64,000 nt of DNA, taken from the NCBI RefSeq assembly GCF_002160025.1, contig NZ_NFJU01000005.1, forward strand, positions 1-64,000, written 5' to 3'. A program made the position numbers and the translations under genes. This stretch comes from Anaeromassilibacillus sp. An200. GTDB taxonomy: Bacteria > Bacillota > Clostridia > Oscillospirales > Acutalibacteraceae. Positions within the stretch are counted from its first letter, which is position 1, and each line of letters opens with the position of its first letter. Shown one piece after another: positions 9,283 through 20,218 of this stretch. The notes beneath the pieces were generated by a model. The model ran no database searches. It worked only from the letters and a program-made list of their open reading frames with translations, and was not told where the DNA came from.

Positions 9283-10035
9283 TCAATCCGGCAGCGTCAG
9301 AATGACGGGGCCGTCCGGGGTGACTGCGACGGTGTGTTCAAAGTGAGCGGAGAGCTTGCCGTCCGCCGTTACAGTGGTCCACCCGTCTTTCAGGGTTTCC
9401 ACCTCTTTCACGCCCTCGTTGATCATCGGCTCAATGGCGATGGTCATGCCCGGCAACAGGCGCACGCCCCTTCCGGGGGTGCCGTAATTCGGGACCGCAG
9501 GGTCCTCATGCATCTTCGCGCCTACCCCGTGGCCGACAAAGCTTCGTACCACAGAGTAACCGCGAGCTTCGACATACCGCTGCACCGCGCTGCCGATATC
9601 GCCGATGCGGTTTCCCGCTTTGGCGGCGGCGATTCCCTCAAACAGGGCCTCGCGCGTTGCGTCCATCAGCGACTGCGCCTCTTTGGAGACGTCTCCGCAG
9701 GGGAACGTCCAGGCATTGTCGCCCACAAATCCCTCAAACGTGGCGCCAATGTCAATGCTGACAATGTCGCCCTGCTTGAGAAGGATTTTCTTTCCCGGTA
9801 TGCCATGGATCACCACGTTGTTCACGGAAATACAGCTGCTTGCGGGGAACCCGCCGTACCCGAGGAAAGTAGGGATTGCACCCTGTTCCTCGATGTAGCG
9901 GCGAACGATGCGGTCGATCTCCCAGGTGGAAACACCGGGCTCAACCGCCTCCCCTGCCAAGCGGAGCGCGCGGGAGGAAATTTTGCCGGCCGCTCTCATT
10001 GCGGAGAGCTCACGGCTTGTTTTGAGAACAATCAT
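9283..10035 (-). CDS. map: Methionine aminopeptidase, type I
   Basis: 250 aa pita-bread-fold metallopeptidase that removes N-terminal Met from nascent proteins. Metal ligands are visible: D in VSIDIGATFEG, D in GFVGDNAWTF, H in GHGVGAKMHEDP, E in AIEPMI and E near the C terminus (HFEHTVAVT). The short type Ia form has no zinc-finger extension. It starts four bases after the adk stop and is probably translationally coupled; an AAGGCG lies just upstream. Confidence 0.98.
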   Translation of the reverse strand: MIVLKTSRELSAMRAAGKISSRALRLAGEAVEPGVSTWEIDRIVRRYIEEQGAIPTFLGYGGFPASSCISVNNVVIHGIPGKKILLKQGDIVSIDIGATFEGFVGDNAWTFPCGDVSKEAQSLMDATREALFEGIAAAKAGNRIGDIGSAVQRYVEARGYSVVRSFVGHGVGAKMHEDPAVPNYGTPGRGVRLLPGMTIAIEPMINEGVKEVETLKDGWTTVTADGKLSAHFEHTVAVTPDGPVILTLPD

Positions 10036-10039
10036 CGCC

Positions 10040-10669
10040 TTACGCCTTCAATGCTTCCAGCGTGAGACGGGACGTATCCGCCACATCCTCCTGACCGGTC
10101 ACGATGGAGAGCTTGCCCTGCTTCTCATAGTAAGCCTTGAGAGGCTCGGTCTGCTCATGGTAAACCTTCAGGCGCTCCTTGACTGTATCCGGGTGGTCAT
10201 CCTTGCGCTGAACGAGGGTGCCGCCGCACTTGCAGACGCCCTCCTTCTCCGGCTTCTTGTAAAGCAGGTGATAGGAGGCGCCGCAGGCTTCGCAGACACG
10301 GCGTCCGGACATACGCTCGACGATTTTCTCGTCCGGGACCTCAATGTCAATGACCTTGTCAATGACGATGCCCATGTTGTCCAGAGCCTCGGCCTGAGGG
10401 ATGGTGCGCGGGAAGCCGTCGAGGATGAAACCGTTCTTGCAGTCATCCTGCTGAAGCCGCTCCTTGATGATGCCGATCACGACCTCATCGGGAACAAGCT
10501 TGCCTTCCTCCATAAAGGACTTGGCGCGCAGACCCATCTCCGTGCCGTTCTTCAGCGCTTCGCGGATCATGTTACCGGTCGAAACGGCCGGAATGTGAAG
10601 ATGTTCGCAGATAACCTCTGCCTGTGTGCCTTTACCGGCGCCGGGAGCGCCGAGCAGAATCAAATTCAT
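10040..10669 (-). CDS. adk: Adenylate kinase
   Basis: 209 aa. P-loop GAPGAGKGTQ at the N terminus, AMP-binding TGNMIR, DGFPRT, and a long LID with the zinc-type cysteines CEACG and CKCGG typical of Gram-positive enzymes. It interconverts ATP plus AMP and 2 ADP. AAGGAGG precedes the ATG. The secY-adk-map order is standard for Firmicutes. Confidence 0.98.
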   Translation of the reverse strand: MNLILLGAPGAGKGTQAEVICEHLHIPAVSTGNMIREALKNGTEMGLRAKSFMEEGKLVPDEVVIGIIKERLQQDDCKNGFILDGFPRTIPQAEALDNMGIVIDKVIDIEVPDEKIVERMSGRRVCEACGASYHLLYKKPEKEGVCKCGGTLVQRKDDHPDTVKERLKVYHEQTEPLKAYYEKQGKLSIVTGQEDVADTSRLTLEALKA

Positions 10670-10681
10670 ACCGATTCCTCC

Positions 10682-12031
10682 TTAATCAAGGAACCCCTTA
10701 TAATGACGCATCATCATCTGGGATTCCAGCTGCTTCGCGGTATCCAGGGCAACGCCGACCATAATCAGGATGGAGGTGCCGCCGAACGACAGGCCATGCA
10801 TGGCCGTCGCATTCGAGTAGATGATGGGCAGGAGCGCAATCGCTGCAAGGAACAGCGCTCCGATGAGCGTGATCTTGGAAAGAATTTTGGAAATGAAGTC
10901 CGCAGTCGGCTTGCCGGGACGGATGCCCGGGATGGTGCCGTTGTTCTGACGGAGGTTATTGGCCATCTCTATCGGATTGTACTGAATCGTCAGATAGAAA
11001 TAGGCGAACATGATAATCAGGAAGAAATACAGGACGCCATAGAGCAGACCTGTCGGGGAAAGGGCGGAGAAGAACGCGCCCCAGAAGCCTTCCTTGGCGT
11101 TTTCGCCCAGGAACATCTCGATGGTGCTCGGGATGGACAGGATGGAGCTTGCGAAGATGATGGGCATCACGCCGGACATCGCAACCTTAATCGGAATATG
11201 CGTGCTCTGGCCGCCGTACATCTTACGCCCCACAACGCGCTTGGCGTACTGCACGGGTATGCGGCGCTCGGAATTGTTCATGAAAACAATGACCCAAATC
11301 ACCGCGAGGAACAGGACGATGAAGAACGGTGCAAAGAAGAAATACTGTCCATACTCCGCAGGAGCCTGCATCGCCTGATTGAAATAGATATACAGGGTGT
11401 TGAAGGTGGTGGGAAGACGGGAGACGATACCGGCAAACAGCAGGATCGAGATACCGTTTCCAACGCCCTTGTCGTTGATCTGCTCGCCCAGCCACATCAT
11501 CAGCGCCGTGCCGGCGGTGAAAACCATGATGATGATGATGGCGGTAAACACCTGCTCCCAGCCGCTCGTGTACATGGCAATCGTCTTGATGGTGCCGTCT
11601 GTCATGGCGACGGTGGTGTTGCGCAGATAGAAATAGTACGCTGTGCCCTGGATAAGGCCCAGCAGAACGGTCACATAGCGGGTGATGGTCGCAATCTTCT
11701 TGCGGCCCTCCTCGCCTTCCTTCGCCATCCGCTCCAGAGGAGGAATCGCGACGGTCAGCAGCTGCATGATAATGGAGCTGTTGATATAGGGGCTTACGCC
11801 CATGGCGAACAGCGTTGCGTTGGAGAACGCGCCGCCGGTCAGCATGTCAAGGTAACTCAGGGCGGTACCGCCCTCCGCAACCTTGGACATCACCTGCTGA
11901 AGAGCGTCCGTGTTCAGAAACGGCACCGGAATCACGGCGCCGAGACGGAACACAATGACAATCAAAATGGTAAACAGAATCTTCTTGCGCAGTTCGGGAA
12001 TACTCCAGGCGTTCTTAATTGTTTTGAACAA
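10682..12031 (-). CDS. secY: Protein translocase subunit SecY
   Basis: 449 aa with about ten hydrophobic segments and SecY signatures GVSPYINSSIIMQLL and NNGTIPGIRPGKPTADF. It forms the membrane pore for Sec-dependent export. The start is TTG at 12031, two bases after the rplO stop, with AGAGGTGAT upstream, so coupling to L15 translation is likely. Length and topology are normal. Confidence 0.98.
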   Translation of the reverse strand: MFKTIKNAWSIPELRKKILFTILIVIVFRLGAVIPVPFLNTDALQQVMSKVAEGGTALSYLDMLTGGAFSNATLFAMGVSPYINSSIIMQLLTVAIPPLERMAKEGEEGRKKIATITRYVTVLLGLIQGTAYYFYLRNTTVAMTDGTIKTIAMYTSGWEQVFTAIIIIMVFTAGTALMMWLGEQINDKGVGNGISILLFAGIVSRLPTTFNTLYIYFNQAMQAPAEYGQYFFFAPFFIVLFLAVIWVIVFMNNSERRIPVQYAKRVVGRKMYGGQSTHIPIKVAMSGVMPIIFASSILSIPSTIEMFLGENAKEGFWGAFFSALSPTGLLYGVLYFFLIIMFAYFYLTIQYNPIEMANNLRQNNGTIPGIRPGKPTADFISKILSKITLIGALFLAAIALLPIIYSNATAMHGLSFGGTSILIMVGVALDTAKQLESQMMMRHYKGFLD

Positions 12032-12032
12032 T

Positions 12033-12473
12033 TCAGATCACCTCTGCCTTCCCACCTGCGGCTTCGATCTTCTGCTTTGCAGCTTCGGAATAGGCATTGA
12101 CTTTCACAGTCAGCTTCTTGTCAAGCTTGCCGTTGGCGAGGATTTTCACCCCGTCGCAGCAAACCTTTACGATGCCGGCGTCAATCAGAGCCTGCGTGTC
12201 AACGACAGCGCCGTCCTCAAACTTGTTGAGGGTACCAACGTTAACCGCCACGATGGTCTTGGCAAAAATGTTGTTAAAGCCTCTCTTCGGGACTCTTCTC
12301 TGCAGAGGCATCTGGCCGCCTTCAAAGCCGGGACGCATGCCGTGGCCCGCTCTGGCCTTCTGGCCCTTGTGGCCCTTGCCGGCGGTCTTGCCCTGTCCGG
12401 AGCCCTGTCCTCTGCCGATTCTCTTGCGCTCCTGGACAGAACCGGGAGCCGCAGTCAGATCATGCAACTTCAT
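12033..12473 (-). CDS. rplO: Ribosomal protein L15
   Basis: 146 aa with the canonical start [12 protein letters not shown] and the Gly-rich basic [21 protein letters not shown] region that threads into 23S rRNA. An in-frame GTG at 12485 exists, but the ATG at 12473 has GGAGGTG nine bases upstream and matches family starts. Confidence 0.98.
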   Translation of the reverse strand: MKLHDLTAAPGSVQERKRIGRGQGSGQGKTAGKGHKGQKARAGHGMRPGFEGGQMPLQRRVPKRGFNNIFAKTIVAVNVGTLNKFEDGAVVDTQALIDAGIVKVCCDGVKILANGKLDKKLTVKVNAYSEAAKQKIEAAGGKAEVI

Positions 12474-12493
12474 TGGTGTTCGCACCTCCTTGT

Positions 12494-12673
12494 TTACGCA
12501 TTGTTCACTTCGATGAGGTGGATAATCTTGGCCACCTTGCCTTTGGTCTGCTCGTTGTTCGGCTGCGTGGTAACGTCGCCGATCTTGCGCAGGCCAAGTG
12601 CATGGGCGGTTGCAATCTGGTCTTTCTTGGAGCCGATCAGGCTCTTTACCAGCTTAATGGTAATCTGTTCCAT
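12494..12673 (-). CDS. rpmD: Ribosomal protein L30
   Basis: 59 codons starting [19 protein letters not shown] and containing [11 protein letters not shown], the L30 signature. It is a small 50S protein between S5 and L15 in the standard order. AGGGAGGG lies upstream of the ATG at 12673. Length is the usual bacterial one. Confidence 0.97.
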   Translation of the reverse strand: MEQITIKLVKSLIGSKKDQIATAHALGLRKIGDVTTQPNNEQTKGKVAKIIHLIEVNNA

Positions 12674-12688
12674 CTTGCGCCCTCCCTC

Positions 12689-13195
12689 TTACAGAATGTC
12701 CTTCACGGACTTACCGCGGATGGCGGCAACCTCTTCAACGTTGCGCAGCTGAGCCATGCCGGCCAGCGTCGCGCGCACCACGTTGCAGGGGTTGTTGGAG
12801 CGCAGCGCCTTGGTACGGATATCGCGGATGCCGACTGCCTCGACAACAGCACGAACCGGGCCGCCGGCGATCACGCCGGTACCGGGGGCGGCGGGCTTCA
12901 TGAGCACCTTGCCGGCGCCGAACTCGCCGATGATCTCGTGCGGGATGGTGGTGCCGCGCAGGGAAATCTTAATGAGGTTCTTCTTCGCATCCTCGATGCC
13001 CTTGCGGATAGCGTCCGGAACTTCGCCGGCCTTGCCGATGCCGAAGCCCACGGTGCCGTTGCCGTCGCCGACAACAACGAGGGCCGCGAACTTGAAGATA
13101 CGGCCGCCCTTCACCGTCTTGGACACGCGGTTGATTGCAACTACATGCTCCTTCATCTCGTCCTGCTGAGAACGGGGCGCATCAAATCTAGCCAA
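12689..13195 (-). CDS. rpsE: Ribosomal protein S5
   Basis: 168 aa with the S5 double-stranded-RNA-binding N-terminal domain ([28 protein letters not shown]) and the C-terminal domain (IGVRDI-type VEAVGIRDI). S5 contributes to decoding fidelity. The start is TTG at 13195, directly after AAGGAGGAATTCAT; no ATG fits better. Confidence 0.98.
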   Translation of the reverse strand: MARFDAPRSQQDEMKEHVVAINRVSKTVKGGRIFKFAALVVVGDGNGTVGFGIGKAGEVPDAIRKGIEDAKKNLIKISLRGTTIPHEIIGEFGAGKVLMKPAAPGTGVIAGGPVRAVVEAVGIRDIRTKALRSNNPCNVVRATLAGMAQLRNVEEVAAIRGKSVKDIL

Positions 13196-13211
13196 ATGAA
13201 TTCCTCCTTAC

Positions 13212-13571
13212 TTAGAACTTGAGGCCGCCCTCACGGGCGCCATCGGCCAGTTCCTTGACGCGGCCGTGGAAAATATAGCCGCCGCGGTCAAAAACGACCT
13301 CTTCGATTCCCTTTTCAGCAGCACGCTTTGCGATCATCTCGCCGACCTTGCGCGCGGCGTCCTTGTTTCCGCCATTGCCAGCAAAATCCTTGTCCAGGGT
13401 GGAAGCTGCTGCAAGAGTAACTCCCTTGACATCGTCAATGATCTGGGCGTAGATGTTTTTGCTGGAGCGAAATACGTTCAGGCGGGGGCACTCGGAAGTG
13501 CCCGAAACCTTGCCGCGCACACGGCGGTGGCGGTTCAGTCTGGCTTTATTGGTATCAGCCTTTTTCACCAT
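13212..13571 (-). CDS. rplR: Ribosomal protein L18
   Basis: 119 aa with [32 protein letters not shown] and the C-terminal [25 protein letters not shown]18 binds 5S rRNA together with L5. It lies between rplF and rpsE with a normal short spacing. Confidence 0.98.
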   Translation of the reverse strand: MVKKADTNKARLNRHRRVRGKVSGTSECPRLNVFRSSKNIYAQIIDDVKGVTLAAASTLDKDFAGNGGNKDAARKVGEMIAKRAAEKGIEEVVFDRGGYIFHGRVKELADGAREGGLKF

Positions 13572-13588
13572 TTGCTCTTCACTCCTTC

Positions 13589-14137
13589 TTACTTCTTAGC
13601 GCCCTTACCGGCCTTGCCTTCCTTATGACGGACAACCTCGCCAGTATAGCGGATACCCTTGCCCTTGTACGGCTCGGGCGGACGCTTCTCGCGGACTTCC
13701 GCGGCAAACTGGCCGACGGCCTGCTTGTCAGAGCCGGAAATGACGATCTTGTTCGCGGTCGGGCACTCGATGGTGATACCGTCGATGGACGGAACGATCA
13801 CCTGATGGGAGTAGCCCAGGTTCATCACAAGGTTCTTGCCCTGCATCTGCACACGGTAGCCGACACCGTTGACGTCGAGCTCCTTCTTGAAGCCCTCGGT
13901 CACGCCGACCACCATATTGTGGACCAGCGTGCGGGTCAGGCCGTGCAGTGCACGGTTCTCCTTCTCGTCGTTCGGACGGGTGACAAGGATCTCATTGCCC
14001 TCCGCCTTGATGTTCATGTTCGGATGGAAAGCCTGGGTCAGCGTGCCCTTGGGGCCTTTCACCGTAACAACGTTGGCGTCGATCGTGACGGTCACGCCAG
14101 CGGGAATATTTATGGGTTTTCTTCCAATTCGCGACAT
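13589..14137 (-). CDS. rplF: Ribosomal protein L6
   Basis: 182 aa with the start [17 protein letters not shown], two repeated L6 domains and the C-terminal motif [17 protein letters not shown]. It is a 50S protein near the factor-binding site. It follows rpsH after 16 bases. The C terminus carries a short Lys/Gly-rich tail. Confidence 0.98.
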   Translation of the reverse strand: MSRIGRKPINIPAGVTVTIDANVVTVKGPKGTLTQAFHPNMNIKAEGNEILVTRPNDEKENRALHGLTRTLVHNMVVGVTEGFKKELDVNGVGYRVQMQGKNLVMNLGYSHQVIVPSIDGITIECPTANKIVISGSDKQAVGQFAAEVREKRPPEPYKGKGIRYTGEVVRHKEGKAGKGAKK

Positions 14138-14153
14138 GTCTGCACCCCCTTGA

Positions 14154-14552
14154 TTACCAGATGAAAGCCAGGACCTCGCCGCCGAGGTTCTGCTTGCGAG
14201 CCTCGCGGTCGGTCATCACGCCGCGGCTCGTGGAAATGATAGCGATGCCGAGGCCCTTCATGACCTTCGGCAGCTCTGCGGCATTGGAGTAAATGCGCAG
14301 GCCGGGCTTGCTCACACGGCGCAGGCCCTGGATGACGGGGGCCTTGCCCTCGCCGTACTTCAGCGTCACCTTGATGACGCCCTGCTTGCCGTCCTCGGTG
14401 ACGGTGTAGTTCTTTACATAACCCTCGTCCACCAGAATCTGGCAGATGGCCTTCTTCATGTTGGAAGCGGGGATCTCAACCGAGTCATGCTTGGCCGAGC
14501 TCGCATTGCGAATGCGGGTCAGCAAATCAGCAATGGTATCTGTAATCTGCAT
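14154..14552 (-). CDS. rpsH: Ribosomal protein S8
   Basis: 132 aa, [13 protein letters not shown] at the N terminus and the C-terminal signature [21 protein letters not shown]8 is a primary 16S rRNA binder and in enterobacteria represses the spc operon; whether it does so here is not shown by the sequence. Normal length. Confidence 0.98.
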   Translation of the reverse strand: MQITDTIADLLTRIRNASSAKHDSVEIPASNMKKAICQILVDEGYVKNYTVTEDGKQGVIKVTLKYGEGKAPVIQGLRRVSKPGLRIYSNAAELPKVMKGLGIAIISTSRGVMTDREARKQNLGGEVLAFIW

Positions 14553-14564
14553 GCCGTTACCTCC

Positions 14565-14750
14565 TTACCAGCTGGCCTTTTTCACGCCCGGAATCTCGCC
14601 CTTGTAAGCGAGCTCCCGGAAGCAAATGCGGCAGATTCCGAACTTGCGAAGATAGGCATGCGGCCGGCCGCAGATCTTGCAGCGGTTGTACTCGCGGGAC
14701 GAGAACTTCGCAGGTCTCTTCTGCTTGATTTTCATAGAAGTCTTGGCCAC
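14565..14750 (-). CDS. rpsN: Ribosomal protein S14, zinc (type Z) form
   Basis: 61 aa with the two zinc-binding pairs [10 protein letters not shown] and CRICFRELA that mark the short zinc form. It occupies its normal place between rplE and rpsH. Zinc-free paralogues exist in many Firmicutes elsewhere in the genome; none is in this window. Confidence 0.98.
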   Translation of the reverse strand: MAKTSMKIKQKRPAKFSSREYNRCKICGRPHAYLRKFGICRICFRELAYKGEIPGVKKASW

Positions 14751-14762
14751 AATAATCCCTCC

Positions 14763-15302
14763 TTATTTCGCGAAGGGAGCGCCCATGAGCGTCAGCAGCT
14801 CGCGGGACTCCTCGTCGGTCGTGGCGGTCGTGACAAAGCAAATGTCCATGCCGCGGACCTTATCGATCTTGTCGTACTCGATTTCCGGGAAAATCAACTG
14901 CTCTTTGATGCCCATGTTGTAGTTGCCACGGCCGTCGAAGGAGTTCGGGTTGATTCCGCGGAAGTCTCTGACGCGGGGGAGGGCCACGTTAAAGAGGCGA
15001 TCCATGAACTCGTACATTCTGTCGCCGCGAAGGGTAACCTTCACGCCGATGTTCATGCCTTCGCGAAGCTTGAAGTTCGCGACGGACTTCTTCGCCTTAC
15101 AGACCATCGGACGCTGGCCGGTGATCTTCATCAGGTCCGCCATGATGGCGTCGATGGCCTTGGCATTCTCCTTGGCCTCGCCGGCGCCGACGTTGATGAC
15201 GATCTTATCGAGCTTCGGGATCTGCATGACGCTCTTGTAAGAGAATTTCTTCATAAGGGCGGGCGCAACGTCCGCCTTGTAATAATCTTTCAGTCTGGCC
15301 AT
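14763..15302 (-). CDS. rplE: Ribosomal protein L5
   Basis: 179 aa with [18 protein letters not shown], the [18 protein letters not shown] segment and [17 protein letters not shown]5 binds 5S rRNA and contacts P-site tRNA. An in-frame start lies 30 bases upstream, but the ATG at 15302 (MARLKDYYK) has AGGAGG at the right distance and avoids overlap with rplX. Confidence 0.98.
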   Translation of the reverse strand: MARLKDYYKADVAPALMKKFSYKSVMQIPKLDKIVINVGAGEAKENAKAIDAIMADLMKITGQRPMVCKAKKSVANFKLREGMNIGVKVTLRGDRMYEFMDRLFNVALPRVRDFRGINPNSFDGRGNYNMGIKEQLIFPEIEYDKIDKVRGMDICFVTTATTDEESRELLTLMGAPFAK

Positions 15303-15313
15303 GTTTTCCCTCC

Positions 15314-15655
15314 TCAAAGCGCTTCTTTGCATTTCGCGCAGATGCGCTCAGAAACGCGCTTCTGCTTGCCTTCGACCTCTTCGAAATGCACCTTGTGCTG
15401 CGCGCGGGTCGGCTTGTTGCAGTGCGGGCAGACGAGCTGCACCTTGCAGGCATACATGGCGCCCTCGGCCTTCACGATGCCGCCCTGCTCGCCCATACGG
15501 CGGGGCTTAACATGCTTCGTGACCATGTTGCGGCCTTCGATGATGACCTTGCCCTCCTCGGGGCTGACGGCCAGCACCTTGCCCTGCTTGCCGCGCTCGC
15601 GGCCGCTCATAATGATAACGGTGTCACCGGTCTTGACATGAACCTTCTTATTCAT
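15314..15655 (-). CDS. rplX: Ribosomal protein L24
   Basis: 113 aa with the N-terminal KOW motif ([21 protein letters not shown]) and a C-terminal CPHCNKP...CAKC four-cysteine region suggesting a zinc-bound form. L24 starts 50S assembly. It is spaced normally between rplN and rplE. Confidence 0.98.
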   Translation of the reverse strand: MNKKVHVKTGDTVIIMSGRERGKQGKVLAVSPEEGKVIIEGRNMVTKHVKPRRMGEQGGIVKAEGAMYACKVQLVCPHCNKPTRAQHKVHFEEVEGKQKRVSERICAKCKEAL

Positions 15656-15672
15656 CTAGTGAGCACCTCCCA

Positions 15673-16041
15673 TCAAAGCACTTCGGGGGCAAGGCTCAGG
15701 ATCTTCAGGTAATCCTTATCGCGCAGCTCTCTGGCGACAGGCCCAAAGATACGGGTGCCCCTCGGGTTCTTATCTTCCTTGATGATGACGGCTGCATTCT
15801 CGTCAAAACGAATGTAGGTGCCGTCGTCACGGCGAATGGCGGAAGCGGTGCGGACAATAACCGCCTTCACAACATCGCCCTTTTTCACCTGGCCGCCGGG
15901 TGCCGCTTTCTTCACGGAAGCAACCACCACGTCGCCAATATTGGCATACCTTCTGCCGGTACCGCCGAGAACGCGGATGCACATAAGCTCCTTCGCGCCG
16001 GTGTTGTCGGCAACTTTCAGGTAGGTCTGCTGTTGAATCAC
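15673..16041 (-). CDS. rplN: Ribosomal protein L14
   Basis: 122 aa, [17 protein letters not shown] start and the signature [32 protein letters not shown]14 forms an intersubunit bridge and is the RsfS silencing target. The start codon is GTG at 16041 with TAGGAGG upstream. Confidence 0.98.
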   Translation of the reverse strand: MIQQQTYLKVADNTGAKELMCIRVLGGTGRRYANIGDVVVASVKKAAPGGQVKKGDVVKAVIVRTASAIRRDDGTYIRFDENAAVIIKEDKNPRGTRIFGPVARELRDKDYLKILSLAPEVL

Positions 16042-16083
16042 AGTGCGTTCCTCCTAACTTGCTGAATTACGAAATAACGAATC

Positions 16084-16341
16084 TTATTTCGCCTTCTCAA
16101 TCACTTCGACGAGACGCCATCTCTTTTCCTTGGAAAGGGGGCGGGTCTCCATCACACGCACGCGGTCACCGATTGTGCATTCATTGTTCTCGTCATGTGC
16201 CTTCAGCTTAACGGTACGTTTGATAATCTTCTTGTAAAGCGGATGCTTGACGCTGTCCTCAACGGCGACGACGATCGTCTTGTCCATCTTGTTGCTGACG
16301 ACGCGGCCGACATTGGTCTTTCTCATGTTTCTCTCGCTCAC
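16084..16341 (-). CDS. rpsQ: Ribosomal protein S17
   Basis: 85 aa OB-fold protein with [19 protein letters not shown], the [11 protein letters not shown] segment and a [18 protein letters not shown] end. It is a primary 16S rRNA binder. It lies between rpmC and rplN in canonical order. Confidence 0.98.
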   Translation of the reverse strand: MSERNMRKTNVGRVVSNKMDKTIVVAVEDSVKHPLYKKIIKRTVKLKAHDENNECTIGDRVRVMETRPLSKEKRWRLVEVIEKAK

Positions 16342-16360
16342 AGCTTACCCCTCCTTCCGT

Positions 16361-16567
16361 TTACGCGTTCGCGCCGTCTCTGAGCTCGTTCTCGCGCAGA
16401 ACAGTCTTCACGCGGGCGATATCCTTCTTGACGGCGGAAATGCGCATCGGGTTATCGAGCTGATTGATAGCAAGCTGGAAACGCAGATTGAAAAGCTCGG
16501 CCTTGAGGTCCTTAAGCTTCGTCTCGAGCTCCGCGGTGGTCAAATCTCTGACTTCTGAGGCCTTCAT
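16361..16567 (-). CDS. rpmC: Ribosomal protein L29
   Basis: 68 aa two-helix protein with [21 protein letters not shown], the L29 signature. It lies at the polypeptide tunnel exit. Its ATG overlaps the rplP stop by one base (TAATG), indicating coupled translation. Confidence 0.98.
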   Translation of the reverse strand: MKASEVRDLTTAELETKLKDLKAELFNLRFQLAINQLDNPMRISAVKKDIARVKTVLRENELRDGANA

Positions 16568-16992
16568 TACTGCTCAACCCCCGTTTCTTCCTTCGTTACG
16601 ATCTTGCACTTAACCGGCAGCTTGTGGGAGGCCAGGCGGAGAGCCTCGCGGGCCATCTCCTCGGAAACGCCTCCGATTTCAAACATCACTCTGCCGGGCT
16701 TCACGACAGCCACCCAGTACTCCGGAGAACCTTTACCGGAACCCATTCGGGTTTCAGCCGGCTTCTCGGTGATGGGCTTGTCGGGGAAAATCTTAATCCA
16801 GACCTTACCGAATCTCTTGCAGTAACGGGTCATGGCGACACGAGCCGCCTCGATCTGGTTGGAGGTGATCCATGCCGGCTCGAGAGCCTGAAGGCCAAAA
16901 TCACCGTAGGAAACCTTGCTTCCGCGGTACGCTTTGCCGGTCAGACGGCCGCGATGTACTCTGCGGTATTTAACGCGCTTGGGCAAAAGCAT
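16567..16992 (-). CDS. rplP: Ribosomal protein L16
   Basis: 141 aa with [16 protein letters not shown], the [20 protein letters not shown] core and [20 protein letters not shown] near the A-site tRNA contact. Its start overlaps the rpsC stop and its stop overlaps the rpmC start, one base each. Confidence 0.98.
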   Translation of the reverse strand: MLLPKRVKYRRVHRGRLTGKAYRGSKVSYGDFGLQALEPAWITSNQIEAARVAMTRYCKRFGKVWIKIFPDKPITEKPAETRMGSGKGSPEYWVAVVKPGRVMFEIGGVSEEMAREALRLASHKLPVKCKIVTKEETGVEQ

Positions 16993-17660
16993 TATTTATT
17001 GCCTCCTTCCCTGCGGGGCTGCTTGTTCGCCTGATGGAGAACCTCGCCCTTGTAGAGCCAAACCTTCACGCCGATGCGGCCGTAGGTGGTCGCAGCCTCG
17101 GCAAAGCCGTAGTCAATGTCGGCGCGCAGCGTCTGCAGCGGGATGGTGCCGTCATGATACTGCTCGGTACGGGCAATCTCGGCGCCGCCGAGACGGCCGG
17201 AAACCTGGGTCTTGATACCCTTGGCGCCCAGCTTCATGGAGCGGCCGATGCACTGCTTCATGGCGCGGCGGAAGGAAATTCTGCGCTCGAGCTGGTCGGC
17301 GATGTTCTCGGCGACCAGCTGGGCGTTCAGGTCGGGGGACTTGACCTCAACAATGTTGATGGCGACGTCCTTGCCGAGGATCTTCTCGCACTGCAGGCGC
17401 AGCTTCTCAATCTCAGCGCCGCCCTTGCCGATGACCATGCCCGGCTTCGCGCAGTGGATGTGAACGCGAACCTTGGAAGCGGTGCGCTCGATCTCAATCT
17501 TCGGGACGCCGGCCGCCTTGAGCTGCTTCTTCAGCGTCTTGCGCAGGTTGTAATCCTCCACAAGCGTATCGCCGAAATCGGCTTTCTTTGCAAACCAGCG
17601 GGAGTCCCAGTCTTTAATTACGCCCACACGGAGACCGTGCGGATTCACTTTCTGGCCCAT
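16992..17660 (-). CDS. rpsC: Ribosomal protein S3
   Basis: 222 aa with the KH domain ([16 protein letters not shown]) at about 50-100 and the C-terminal [22 protein letters not shown] segment. S3 lies at the mRNA entry channel and helps helicase activity. It follows rplV by 16 bases. Confidence 0.98.
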   Translation of the reverse strand: MGQKVNPHGLRVGVIKDWDSRWFAKKADFGDTLVEDYNLRKTLKKQLKAAGVPKIEIERTASKVRVHIHCAKPGMVIGKGGAEIEKLRLQCEKILGKDVAINIVEVKSPDLNAQLVAENIADQLERRISFRRAMKQCIGRSMKLGAKGIKTQVSGRLGGAEIARTEQYHDGTIPLQTLRADIDYGFAEAATTYGRIGVKVWLYKGEVLHQANKQPRREGGNK

Positions 17661-17676
17661 AGTTTACCTCCTCTGC

Positions 17677-18012
17677 TTATTCTTTCTCTTTGAGCACCAG
17701 GGTGACGTTGGAAGTCTTCTTCTCGATGCGATACGCGCGGCCCTGTGCTCTCGGACGAATGCGCTTGAGGGTGGGACCCTGGGACACGGAGCATTCCGCA
17801 ACGTAGAGTTTGGAAACATCCATGTTATGATTATTCTCGGCGTTCGCGATAGCCGACTTCAAAAGCTTCTCCAGGGATTCGCAGGCGGCCTTCGGCGTGT
17901 GCTTGAGGATAGCCATTGCGACGTCCGCAGGCTTGTTGCGAATCAAGTCCAGAACGATGGACACCTTGCGGGGAGAAATGCGGGCGTATCTCAACTGTGC
18001 CCTTGCTTCCAT
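17677..18012 (-). CDS. rplV: Ribosomal protein L22
   Basis: 111 aa with [20 protein letters not shown] and the extended-loop end [17 protein letters not shown] that lines the exit tunnel, a macrolide-relevant site. ATG at 18012 is preferred to a GTG nine bases upstream because AAGGAG then has an eight-base spacing. Confidence 0.97.
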   Translation of the reverse strand: MEARAQLRYARISPRKVSIVLDLIRNKPADVAMAILKHTPKAACESLEKLLKSAIANAENNHNMDVSKLYVAECSVSQGPTLKRIRPRAQGRAYRIEKKTSNVTLVLKEKE

Positions 18013-18033
18013 GCTATACACTCCTTTCAGACC

Positions 18034-18312
18034 TTACTTGGACCCTGTGGTTTTGGCGCCGGCATGGCCCTTGAAGGTTCTGGTGGGGGCAAACTCGCCG
18101 AGCTTGTGGCCGACCATGTCCTCCGTGACATACACCGGAACATGCTTGCGGCCGTCGTGGACCGCGATGGTGTGGCCGACAAAATCCGGGAAGATCATGG
18201 AAGCTCTGCTCCAGGTCTTGACGATTTTCTTCTCGCCGGCCGCGTTCATTTCCTGAATCCTCTTGAGCAGCACAGGCTGTACATAAGGACCCTTTTTCAA
18301 GCTTCTGCTCAT
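18034..18312 (-). CDS. rpsS: Ribosomal protein S19
   Basis: 92 aa with [40 protein letters not shown] and the C-terminal [16 protein letters not shown]. It forms a complex with S13 in the 30S head. Canonical place between rplB and rplV. Confidence 0.98.
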   Translation of the reverse strand: MSRSLKKGPYVQPVLLKRIQEMNAAGEKKIVKTWSRASMIFPDFVGHTIAVHDGRKHVPVYVTEDMVGHKLGEFAPTRTFKGHAGAKTTGSK

Positions 18313-18338
18313 AATTCGTAAGCTCCTTTCTGCACGCC

Positions 18339-19172
<834 letters not shown>

Positions 19173-19287
19173 TCGGTTTCACACTCCTCATGATGGCTTT
19201 GCGGGGGAATGCCGGTCCCCCATCCATGCCTTTGGCACAGGCAGGGCCCGCGCCAAACTAAGCTTTGTATTCCAGGGATTTCCCGGC
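19173..19287 (-). other. Noncoding gap between rplW and rplB with a hairpin
   Basis: The gap holds a GGGGGA/TCCCCC hairpin at 19203-19221 with a seven-base loop and further GC-rich inverted sequence around 19230-19255. No T tract and no small gene with a ribosome binding site is seen. It could be a pause, processing or protein-binding site in the polycistronic mRNA. Confidence 0.4.
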
Positions 19288-19578
19288 TTACATCATGCCT
19301 TCAAAGAACTCGATGGTCTTGCTGTCCTCGGTCAGGGTGACAATGGCCTTCTTCCAGGCGGAGGTGTAACCCTCGCTGCGGCCCTGGCGGCGGAAATGTC
19401 CGCGCACGTTCATGGTGTTGACCTTTGCAACCTTCACGCCGAAGAGCTCTTCCACGGCTCTGGCAACATCAACCTTGGTGGCGTTCTTGGCAACCTCGAA
19501 GGTGTACTTCTTCATGCCAATGCCGGTCATGCTTTTCTCGGTGATAATGGGGCGCACGATGATATCCTGAGCTGCCAT
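19288..19578 (-). CDS. rplW: Ribosomal protein L23
   Basis: 96 aa with [13 protein letters not shown], the [26 protein letters not shown] core and the [12 protein letters not shown] loop. It lies at the tunnel exit and docks trigger factor and SRP. It overlaps the rplD stop by one base. Confidence 0.98.
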   Translation of the reverse strand: MAAQDIIVRPIITEKSMTGIGMKKYTFEVAKNATKVDVARAVEELFGVKVAKVNTMNVRGHFRRQGRSEGYTSAWKKAIVTLTEDSKTIEFFEGMM

Positions 19579-20201
19579 TATGCATACACCTCCTCGATCT
19601 TAGCGACGGCGTCCTTCGCGACGATGAACATGTCGGCGTTGAGGATGTCGTACACGTTTAAGGTGTTGACCTGAGCGGTCTTGACGCCGGGGATGTTCGC
19701 GGCGGAGGCGATGACCTTCTCGTTCACCTCGGGGAGAACGATGAGGGCCTTCTTCTCGGCTCCGACAGCCTTGAGCATCGCGGCGATCGTCTTGGTTTTG
19801 TACTCGTCCATCGTGATGGCGTCGATAACGACCATCTCGTTCCCGGCCACCTTGGCGGAGAACGCGGACTTCATGGCCAGGCGTCTGACCTTCTTGTTCA
19901 CGGTGTAGCTGTAGTCGCGCGGCTTCGGCGCAAACACGATGCCGCCGTGCGTCCACTGCGGCGCGCGGGTGGAACCCTGACGCGCATGGCCCGTGCCCTT
20001 CTGACGCCACGGCTTCTTGCCGCCGCCGGAAACCTCCGCGCGGGTCAGAGCGGACTGGGTGCCCTGGCGCTGGTTGGCCAGGTAATTCTTTACCATATGG
20101 AGCATGACGCTCTTGTTGGGCTCAATTCCGAATACGGCCTCGGACAGGTCGATGCTTCCGACCTCTTTGCCGGCCATATCAAGTACTGCTACCTTAGGCA
20201 T
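19578..20201 (-). CDS. rplD: Ribosomal protein L4
   Basis: 207 aa with the loop [19 protein letters not shown] that reaches into the exit tunnel and a C-terminal globular part. In gamma-proteobacteria L4 represses the S10 operon through the leader; a different attenuator-like leader is present here, and L4 control is not established. Confidence 0.98.
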   Translation of the reverse strand: MPKVAVLDMAGKEVGSIDLSEAVFGIEPNKSVMLHMVKNYLANQRQGTQSALTRAEVSGGGKKPWRQKGTGHARQGSTRAPQWTHGGIVFAPKPRDYSYTVNKKVRRLAMKSAFSAKVAGNEMVVIDAITMDEYKTKTIAAMLKAVGAEKKALIVLPEVNEKVIASAANIPGVKTAQVNTLNVYDILNADMFIVAKDAVAKIEEVYA

Positions 20202-20218
20202 TCAAATTCCTCCTTCCC

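Noticed and set aside
9908-12100. A 730-aa plus-strand open frame over secY/adk/map
   Set aside because: It is antisense to three clearly real genes and has no recognisable domain or start signal.
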